A model generated the notes under the pieces. That model worked only from the letters and a program-made list of their open reading frames with translations. It made no database searches and was not told where the DNA came from. Shown here in pieces: positions 56,123-62,567 of a stretch of 64,000 nt of DNA. Position 1 is the stretch's first letter. Each line of letters begins with the position of its first letter. The translations under genes and the position numbers were made by a program. This DNA comes from Alphaproteobacteria bacterium (GTDB taxonomy: Bacteria > Pseudomonadota > Alphaproteobacteria > JAJFFI01): assembly GCA_030066595.1 (NCBI GenBank), contig JASJBI010000027.1:36881-100880 (forward strand), in the 5' to 3' direction.

Positions 56123-56705
56123 ATCCGCGCTCGCCCGCGAGCAGAGGAGCCTGAAGACTTATCAGCGCTTTCTGCCCTCCCTGGACCTCAAGCGCCAGCA
56201 GGTCATGGCCGAGCAGGCCAAGGCGGAGAAGGCGTTGGCGAATACGCGGGCTGAGATCGAGAAGTTCCGAAAGGAGGCCGGCGAGAAGCTGCCCATGCTT
56301 GCCATTCGCGAGGTCGACCTGACCGATCTGGTCAAGCTCACCAAGGTCAAGCTCGGCACCGAGAACGTCGTCGGCACCCGTCTGCCGAAGCTGGAAGAGA
56401 TCGAGGTCGAAGTGCGTCCCTATGCGTACATGGGCAGACCGCAGTGGGTCGACCGCACGGCGGAAATCCTGCGCGACATGCTCGAGCTGCGCATCCGCGT
56501 TCAGGTCGAGGAGCGGCGGGTCGCGCTGTTGCGGGCCGCCGTCAAGACCGTCACACAGCGCGTCAATCTTTTCGACAAAGTCCTGATTCCTCAGACTCAG
56601 GGCAACATCAAGCGGATCAGGATCTACTTGTCGGATATGGAGACCGCGGCCGTCGCCCGCTCCAAGATCGCCAAGAAGAAGCACGCCGCGGCGGGGGCCG
56701 CATGA
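56100..56705 (+). CDS. atpD: V/A-type ATPase subunit D (central stalk)
   Basis: A 201-residue coiled-coil protein of the V/A-type D family. The opening KLQLSKSALAREQRSLKTYQRFLP is the typical N-terminal helix (L-x-L-K-x-x-L), and the C-terminal helix reads RAAVKTVTQRVNLFDKVLIP followed by NIKRIRIYLSDMETAAVARSKIAK. It forms the rotor shaft inside the A3B3 head. Its start overlaps the atpB end, and the stop overlaps the atpI start (ATGA). Confidence 0.93.
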   Translation: MAKLQLSKSALAREQRSLKTYQRFLPSLDLKRQQVMAEQAKAEKALANTRAEIEKFRKEAGEKLPMLAIREVDLTDLVKLTKVKLGTENVVGTRLPKLEEIEVEVRPYAYMGRPQWVDRTAEILRDMLELRIRVQVEERRVALLRAAVKTVTQRVNLFDKVLIPQTQGNIKRIRIYLSDMETAAVARSKIAKKKHAAAGAA

Positions 56706-58501
56706 GTATCGCCCGACTAAAGAAGGTCACGATCTGTGGCCTGTTGACCGAGAAAGCAGACCTCTTGAAGGGTCTGCAGGCGCTTGGCTGCATGCATCTC
56801 CTGCCGTTGCGCCCGGCGCCGGCGGAGGCGGAGAATGTGGCCAGTCCCCGGGCCGATGCGGCTTACAAGGCCCTGCGCTTCCTCTCCGACATGCCGGAGA
56901 GGCGCAAGCAGGTCACCCGAGATCCGAACTTCGACGTGGACAAGGTCGTGGACCAGGCGCTAGCGGTGAAGGACCGGCTGCGCGACGTGACCGACCGCCG
57001 CGATTTCCTGGAATACCGCATCCAGCAGGTCGAGCCCTGGGGAGACATCCTGTTTCCGCCGGGCGCCGAACTCGCGGGATACCGGCTCTGGTTCTACATC
57101 CTGCCCGTGGGCAAGACGGACGCCCTGCACGAGGTCGAACTCCCCTGGCAGGTTGTCCGCAAGGACCATCGGTTCGCCTATGTCGTGGTCATCGCAAAGG
57201 AGGAACCGGCGGAAGACCTGCTGCCGGTGCCGAGGACCCATACGGGTGCGCTGCCGCTCAACGAGCTGAAGGCGGAGCTCGAGCAGACCGAAGTCGATAT
57301 CGAGGACACGATCGCCGAGCGGCACGCGCTCACGCGCTACATCTATCTCCTCAGCCTCAATCTCGCCGAGGCCGAGAATCGGGCCGGGCTTGCCCATGCG
57401 GATCAGCAGACGCGCGACGAGGACGGCATCGTCGCCGTGCAGGGCTGGGTGCCCGAGGACGCGCTGGCCGGGGTCGAGGCCTTTGCCGAGGAGAAGGGCC
57501 TCGCCTGCCTGACCGAGGAGGTCAGGCCCGACGAGGAGCCGCCGACCCTGATCGAGCAGCCGCCCGACATGAAGGCCGGCGCCGTTCTGTCGGTGTCCTA
57601 CACGGTGCCGACCTATCGGATGTGGGATCCCAGCGTGGTCCTGTTCTTCTCCTTCGCGGTCTTCTTCGCCATGATCCTGGCGGACGCCGGCTATGCCGCC
57701 GTCCTGATGGCCGGCCTGCTGATCTCTTGGAAGCGCCTGGGGAAGAGCGAGAACGGCCGCGCCTCGCGCATCATGCTGGTTGCGCTCTTCGGCTTCTCCA
57801 TCATCTACGGGATCATGTCCGGCGGTTACTTCGGCGTTACACCGCCCGAGGGCTCGGCGCTGGCCGTCTTCCACGTGATCAATTTGAACGACTACGGCGC
57901 GGCGATGAAGCTCGCGATCGTTATCGGCGTACTGCATCTCGTGCTCGCGAACGCGATAGTGGCGTTCATCAATCGACACCGAACAACCTCGTTCGCCAAT
58001 CTCGGCTGGATTGCGGGCCTGATCGGCGGCGTGACCGTCACCTACAGCGAGCCAGGTGGTTTCTTCTCGGTGCTGGGCATCATCCTGCTCGTCGGCGGGG
58101 TGGTCGCGATCTTTCTGTTCACCAGCGAGCGCCCGATCGTGAACCGACCGATGGACTATCTGTGGCGGGCGTTGGACGGCTTCAAAGCCCTGACCGGGGT
58201 CATGGGGGCATTCGGCGATGTGCTGAGCTATCTGCGCCTCTTCGCGCTGGGGCTGGCGACCGCCTCCCTGGGGGCAACCTTCAACAATCTGGCGGTGCAG
58301 GCCAATGACGGGATTCCGGGGCTCGGATTGCTGTTCGCCATCCTGATCCTGATCTTGGGCCATACCGTCACGCTTTCCCTGGGGATCATGAGCGGGGTGG
58401 TCCATGGCCTGAGGCTCAACTTCATCGAATTCTACAAATGGGGGATGCCGGGAGAAGGTAGCGTTTTCCGGAAATTCGCCCGAAAGGAGGTGCAACCGTG
58501 A
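56702..58501 (+). CDS. atpI: V/A-type ATPase subunit I (membrane stator, a-subunit equivalent)
   Basis: A 599-residue subunit I. The N-terminal half is soluble and helical (MSIARLKKVTICGLLTEKADLLKGL...). From about residue 300, seven or eight hydrophobic helices follow, including MWDPSVVLFFSFAVFFAMILAD, IYGIMSGGYFG and the helix with FGDVLSYLRLFALGLATASLG, which carries the essential arginine of the proton path (SYLRLFALG). The C-terminal helix contains GHTVTLSLGIMSGVVHGLRLNFIEFYKWG. The start overlaps atpD. It links the head to the proton-conducting ring encoded next. Confidence 0.94.
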   Translation: MSIARLKKVTICGLLTEKADLLKGLQALGCMHLLPLRPAPAEAENVASPRADAAYKALRFLSDMPERRKQVTRDPNFDVDKVVDQALAVKDRLRDVTDRRDFLEYRIQQVEPWGDILFPPGAELAGYRLWFYILPVGKTDALHEVELPWQVVRKDHRFAYVVVIAKEEPAEDLLPVPRTHTGALPLNELKAELEQTEVDIEDTIAERHALTRYIYLLSLNLAEAENRAGLAHADQQTRDEDGIVAVQGWVPEDALAGVEAFAEEKGLACLTEEVRPDEEPPTLIEQPPDMKAGAVLSVSYTVPTYRMWDPSVVLFFSFAVFFAMILADAGYAAVLMAGLLISWKRLGKSENGRASRIMLVALFGFSIIYGIMSGGYFGVTPPEGSALAVFHVINLNDYGAAMKLAIVIGVLHLVLANAIVAFINRHRTTSFANLGWIAGLIGGVTVTYSEPGGFFSVLGIILLVGGVVAIFLFTSERPIVNRPMDYLWRALDGFKALTGVMGAFGDVLSYLRLFALGLATASLGATFNNLAVQANDGIPGLGLLFAILILILGHTVTLSLGIMSGVVHGLRLNFIEFYKWGMPGEGSVFRKFARKEVQP

Positions 58502-58959
58502 ACGAACTGGTATTGGCTTTGGGCTGGATCGGCATTTACTCGCCGATGGCTCTCGGGGCGATCGGCAGCTCGGTTGGCTGTTCCCTCGCCGGCGCTGCGG
58601 CATGCGGCGCGATGCTCGAGACCGAGAGCGGCTATGGCCGATTCATCGGACTGGTGGCGCTTCCGTCGTCGTTCGTGATCTATGGCATCGTCGTCATGTT
58701 CACGCTCAACCGCGAGGTCACCCCCGAGAACGGCGGGGCGCTGTTCGGGATCGGGTTGTTCGCCGGCCTCGCTTTTCTCTATTCCGGCATTTGGCAGGGC
58801 CGCTCCTGCGCCGACTCGATCAACGCGTCCAAGGAGAAGCCCGAGATCTTCGGCTTGTCGATCGCGCCGGCCGCGATCATCGAAGGATTTGCTGTCTTCG
58901 CCTTTGTGTTCGCACTGGTCGTCAGCGCCGGAATTCCGGCAGCGGGAGGAGGCTCCTGA
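58498..58959 (+). CDS. atpK: V/A-type ATPase subunit K (proteolipid, c-ring)
   Basis: A 153-residue four-helix proteolipid, a duplicated hairpin. The start is the GTG at 58498, overlapping the atpI stop. The ion-carrying glutamate is E129 in PAAIIEGFAVFAF, and only the second hairpin has it. Q100 in IWQGRSCADS matches NtpK Q110. However, the NtpK T64-Q65 pair (LPGTQG) is replaced by S58-F59 (LPSSFV), removing a sodium ligand. The K subunit moves the coupling ion through the membrane with AtpI. A proton-coupled enzyme is therefore more likely than a sodium-coupled one, which is an inference. Confidence 0.93.
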   Translation: MNELVLALGWIGIYSPMALGAIGSSVGCSLAGAAACGAMLETESGYGRFIGLVALPSSFVIYGIVVMFTLNREVTPENGGALFGIGLFAGLAFLYSGIWQGRSCADSINASKEKPEIFGLSIAPAAIIEGFAVFAFVFALVVSAGIPAAGGGS

Positions 58960-59654
58960 TGGCTAAGGAAGCGAGAGAGGCGCCCCCGCCTTCGAGCGGG
59001 GTCGACGCGCTCATCGCCAAGCTCCGCGACGAGGGCGTCTCGGCGGGCCGTGGCGAAGCCGACAAGATCATTGCCGATGCCAAAGCCCAGGCGAAGGAGA
59101 TCGTCGACAAGGCCAATGCGGAAGCCAGGGCGCATATCGAGGCCGCGCACAAGGAGGGCGACGCCTACCAGTCGGCCGGCGAAGAAGCGGTAAAGACCGC
59201 CATGCGGGACACCGTCCTCGACATGAAGTCGCGGCTCATGCAGCGCTTTGGCGCGGACGTCAGGCGCCTGACGGCCGAAGAGCTCGCGAAAGACGACACC
59301 CTCAAGCAGATGATCCTCGAGCTGGTCGGCCGGGCGCGCGCGGACGCGGGCGTAGACAAGGCGGGCAAGGTCGAGGTCATCCTGCCGGAAAAGGCCGCCG
59401 GGCTGGACGAGCTGCGCAAGAACCCTGCCGAGTTGCAGAAAGGCCGCGCGACGAAATACGTCTTGGGCCTGTCGGACGAGATGCTGCGCGAGGGCGTGAC
59501 CTTCTCGCCGTCGGACGACGTCAAGGCGGGGGTCCGGATTCGCATCGTCGAGGGCGACATCACGATCGACCTCACCGATGAAGCGGTCGCCGCCTTGTTG
59601 CTGCAGCACCTGCAGCCGCGCTTCCGGGCCGTGCTCGAAGGCATCGTGAAATAG
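58959..59654 (+). CDS. atpE: V/A-type ATPase subunit E (peripheral stalk)
   Basis: A 231-residue stalk protein. The N-terminal helix (GVDALIAKLRDEGVSAGRGEADKIIADAKAQAKEIVDKANAEAR) is a long charged coiled coil, the rest a compact alpha/beta domain (VEVILPEKAAGLDEL, VKAGVRIRIVEGDITIDLTDEAV). This is the usual E-subunit plan. The ATG at 58959 overlaps the atpK stop (TGATG) and has GGAGGAGG upstream. It anchors the head to subunit I. Confidence 0.88.
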   Translation: MAKEAREAPPPSSGVDALIAKLRDEGVSAGRGEADKIIADAKAQAKEIVDKANAEARAHIEAAHKEGDAYQSAGEEAVKTAMRDTVLDMKSRLMQRFGADVRRLTAEELAKDDTLKQMILELVGRARADAGVDKAGKVEVILPEKAAGLDELRKNPAELQKGRATKYVLGLSDEMLREGVTFSPSDDVKAGVRIRIVEGDITIDLTDEAVAALLLQHLQPRFRAVLEGIVK

Positions 59655-59672
59655 CGGTCGGGCCCGACGGCG

Positions 59673-60368
59673 ATGAGTGATCCGAACGTCTATATCATGC
59701 TGATGGCGAGCCTCCCGAGCCCCGAGGCTCTGTTCCTCGCCAAGCGGCCGCCCTTGTCCCGCTTGAAACTCGATCGCCGCCTGCGCGTGCTCAGGCCCGA
59801 GGACGCCCGGGCCCTCAAGCTGACCGAGCAGGCTCTGCATTGGGGCGAGATCCCGCTCACCATGACCGACGAAGAGATCGTGGCCCGGGCGAAGACGGCG
59901 ACGCGGGAGATCGAGAGCGAGACCGTGCGGCTGATGATCCGCGACCGGCTCGAGATCCGCACCTGCATGGTCGCCTTGCGCCGACGCAAGCGCGGCGAGC
60001 AGGCCCCGGCGCCCGGAACCGTCTGGGGCTTTGGCCGCTGGACGTCCCACATCGCGCGCAACTGGAACGAGGCCACGTTCCGCCTGGAGAATGTCTTTCC
60101 GTGGCTTCGCGAGGCCGACCGGCTGTTGAAGGACGGCGACAGCCTGCCCCTGCAGCGGCTCATTCTGGAGCAGGCGTGGAAACGCGTGGACCGCCGCAGG
60201 GGGCAGCATCAGTACGACTTTGAGGCCGTCGTCGCTTATGTCATCAAATGGAACATCGTGGATCGCTGGGGTCGATACAACAACGAGGAGGCGGCCGAGC
60301 GCTTCGAGGAGCTGACCCAGGCCGCGCTCGGCGAACACGCGAACTTGCTTGAGGAAGGGCACGCCTGA
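59673..60368 (+). CDS. DUF2764 protein (V/A-ATPase subunit C-like)
   Basis: A 231-residue protein that opens MSDPNVYIMLMASLPSPEALF, as in the DUF2764 family found in the ATPase operons of Chlamydia, Borrelia and Bacteroidetes between atpE and atpA. The C-terminal RRGQHQYDFEAVVAYVIKWN segment is the family's most conserved part. It probably takes the place of subunit C, which connects the central stalk to the proteolipid ring. It lies 18 bases after atpE and overlaps the upstream start of atpA (TGATG). Confidence 0.8.
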   Translation: MSDPNVYIMLMASLPSPEALFLAKRPPLSRLKLDRRLRVLRPEDARALKLTEQALHWGEIPLTMTDEEIVARAKTATREIESETVRLMIRDRLEIRTCMVALRRRKRGEQAPAPGTVWGFGRWTSHIARNWNEATFRLENVFPWLREADRLLKDGDSLPLQRLILEQAWKRVDRRRGQHQYDFEAVVAYVIKWNIVDRWGRYNNEEAAERFEELTQAALGEHANLLEEGHA

Positions 60369-62365
60369 TGGCCAGCAAGGAAGGAACCAAGAAAGCCCGT
60401 GCGGAAGGCGCGGACGCTGTGAAGGAAAAGCCGCCGCAGGCTGCCAAGGCGGCAAGCAAGTCGGCAGGCAAGAAGGCCGCAGCATCCTCTGACAAACCCA
60501 GGACCAGGAAATCGCGGGAGAGCCAAATGGCGCAATCGAATCTGCAGGCGACGGCGCGCGTCGTTGCCGTCCAGGACGACCTCGTCCAAATCGAAGCACT
60601 CGAGGGTCTGGACGGAAAGCCGGCGGATCTGGTCAAGAACGAGGTTGTCTATGTCTGTCCCAACCAGGTCAACGAACGGGGCGAGCAGGAGAAGCTCAAG
60701 GCCGAGGTTCTGCGCGTCCGCGGGCGCACGGCCGACGCGCAAGTGTACGAGGACACCGGCGGCGTCGCCATCGGCGACCCGGTCGAGCAGAGCGGCGAGT
60801 TGCTTGCGGTCGAGCTGGGCCCCGGGTTGCTCGGGCAGGTCTATGACGGGCTCCAGAGTCCGCTGCACGAGATGGCCGCCGGCTACGGCATCTTCCTGCC
60901 GCGCGGGGTGACCACGCACCCGCTGGATCCCAAGGCGAAATGGTCCTTCGTGCCGACGGTCAAGGTGGGCGCGGCGGTCGTCGCGGGCGACACCATCGGG
61001 ACCGTCCAGGAGGGCCGGTTCACCCACAAGATCATGGTGCCGTTCGGCTGGGCAGGCGAATTCAAGGTCTCCTGGATCCAGGAAGGCAACTTCACCGTCA
61101 GGGATGTGGTCGCCCAGGTCGAGGACAAGGCGGGCCGCGAACATGAGATCCGCCTGGCCCAGAGATGGCCGGTGCGGCGTGCGGTCGACAGCAATCTGGT
61201 GCAGAGCCGGAAGTCCCAGCGGCTCTACCCCGACGAGCCGATGGTGACCACCCAGCGCATCATCGACACCTTCCTGCCGGTGGCGCGCGGCGGTACCGCC
61301 TGCATCCCGGGGCCGTTCGGCGCCGGCAAGACGGTGCTGTTGAACACGATTGCACGTTACGCGGACGTCGACGTGGTCATCCAGGTGGCCTGCGGCGAGC
61401 GGGCCGGCGAGGTGGTGGAGACCATCAACGAGTTTCCCCAGATGAAGGACCCGAAAACGGGCGGCTCGCTGATGGATCGCACCATCATCATCTGCAACAC
61501 GTCCTCGATGCCGGTGGCCGCGCGCGAGGCCTCGATCTATACGGGGCTGACCCTTGCCGAGTACTACCGGCAGATGGGCTATCACGTGCTGCTGATCGCC
61601 GATTCCACCTCGCGCTGGGCGCAGGCCATGCGCGAGACTTCCGGACGGCTCGAGGAGATCCCCGGCGAAGAGGGTTTTCCGGCCTACCTCGAATCCTCCA
61701 TCAAGAACGCCTACGAGCGCGCCGGCCTGGTCAAGAGCAACGACGGCTCGGTCGGCAGCGTCACGATGATCGGCTCGGTCTCGCCGGCGGGCGGCAATTT
61801 CGACGAGCCCGTGACGCAGGCGACGCTGTCGACGGTCAAGGACTTCCTCGGCCTGTCCTACGACCGCGCCTACAAGCGATTCTATCCCGCGGTCGATCCG
61901 CTGCTCTCCTGGTCGCGGTACTTGAGACAGCTCGAGCCGTGGTTCGACAAGAACGTCGACGCCGGCTGGACGCACCGCGTCGAGGAAATGCAGGAGCTCC
62001 TGAAAAAGGGGGACGGGGTGTCCCAGATGATGCAGGTGACCGGCGAGGAGGGCATCACCACCGACGACTTCGTGATCTTCCAGAAGTCCCTGTTCCTAGA
62101 CATGGTGTACTTGCAGCAGGATGCCTTTGATTCGGTGGACGCGGCGGTGCCGCTGGACCGGCAGAAGATGACGTTCAACAAGGTCTACGAGCTGGTGACC
62201 CGGGGCTACGGCTTCAAAGACAAGCAGACGGCGCGCGACTACTTCACAAAGCTCACGGGCTTGTTCAAGAATTTCAATTACGCCGCGCCGGAGTCCCCCG
62301 ACTACGAGTCCCTGTGGAAGCAGATCGACGACCTGGCGGCGGAGCAGCCCTTGGCAACGGGCTAG
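60368..62365 (+). CDS. atpA: V/A-type ATPase catalytic subunit A
   Basis: The catalytic ATP-binding subunit, 665 residues from the ATG at 60368 or 612 from the internal ATG at 60527 (MAQSNLQATARVVAV). The core contains the V/A-specific bulge domain and Walker A GPFGAGKTVL, VACGERAGEVVETINEFP with the catalytic glutamate, and IADSTSRWAQAMRE. The internal ATG has GGGAG at 60516-60520 and gives the usual family length. The upstream ATG overlaps the preceding stop and also has GAGGAAGG. The first 53 residues are then a lysine/alanine-rich extension (TKKARAEGADAVKEKPPQ, SAGKKAAASSDKPRTRKSRES). Which start is used is unclear. It is the last gene of the operon. Confidence 0.94.
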   Translation: MASKEGTKKARAEGADAVKEKPPQAAKAASKSAGKKAAASSDKPRTRKSRESQMAQSNLQATARVVAVQDDLVQIEALEGLDGKPADLVKNEVVYVCPNQVNERGEQEKLKAEVLRVRGRTADAQVYEDTGGVAIGDPVEQSGELLAVELGPGLLGQVYDGLQSPLHEMAAGYGIFLPRGVTTHPLDPKAKWSFVPTVKVGAAVVAGDTIGTVQEGRFTHKIMVPFGWAGEFKVSWIQEGNFTVRDVVAQVEDKAGREHEIRLAQRWPVRRAVDSNLVQSRKSQRLYPDEPMVTTQRIIDTFLPVARGGTACIPGPFGAGKTVLLNTIARYADVDVVIQVACGERAGEVVETINEFPQMKDPKTGGSLMDRTIIICNTSSMPVAAREASIYTGLTLAEYYRQMGYHVLLIADSTSRWAQAMRETSGRLEEIPGEEGFPAYLESSIKNAYERAGLVKSNDGSVGSVTMIGSVSPAGGNFDEPVTQATLSTVKDFLGLSYDRAYKRFYPAVDPLLSWSRYLRQLEPWFDKNVDAGWTHRVEEMQELLKKGDGVSQMMQVTGEEGITTDDFVIFQKSLFLDMVYLQQDAFDSVDAAVPLDRQKMTFNKVYELVTRGYGFKDKQTARDYFTKLTGLFKNFNYAAPESPDYESLWKQIDDLAAEQPLATG

Positions 62366-62434
62366 ACCAAGGTGATAGGGCACTGCGGGCCGCCTTGCGC
62401 CATCGCTTGACCTGAGCCTGTTTATGGCTTTATT

Positions 62435-62524
62435 GGGGACGGCGGGGCGTGCCGGGGAAGTGGGCCAAACCGCGCCATTGGGTACCGCGGGGCGTGCCGG
62501 GTAGGCGAGCCAAACCACGTCAAA
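62435..62524. repeat. Two tandem 45-bp imperfect repeats after atpA
   Basis: Units 62435-62479 and 62480-62524 share the core GCGGGGCGTGCCGGG and end in GCCAAACC. About 30 of 45 positions agree by eye. They lie in the 200-base gap between the ATPase operon and the efflux gene. No hairpin of terminator type is evident in this gap. The function is unknown. Confidence 0.6.
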
Positions 62525-62567
62525 AAAGGTGAGCGGGCGAGCCGGGAGTTAAAAATAGGGGGGGTCA

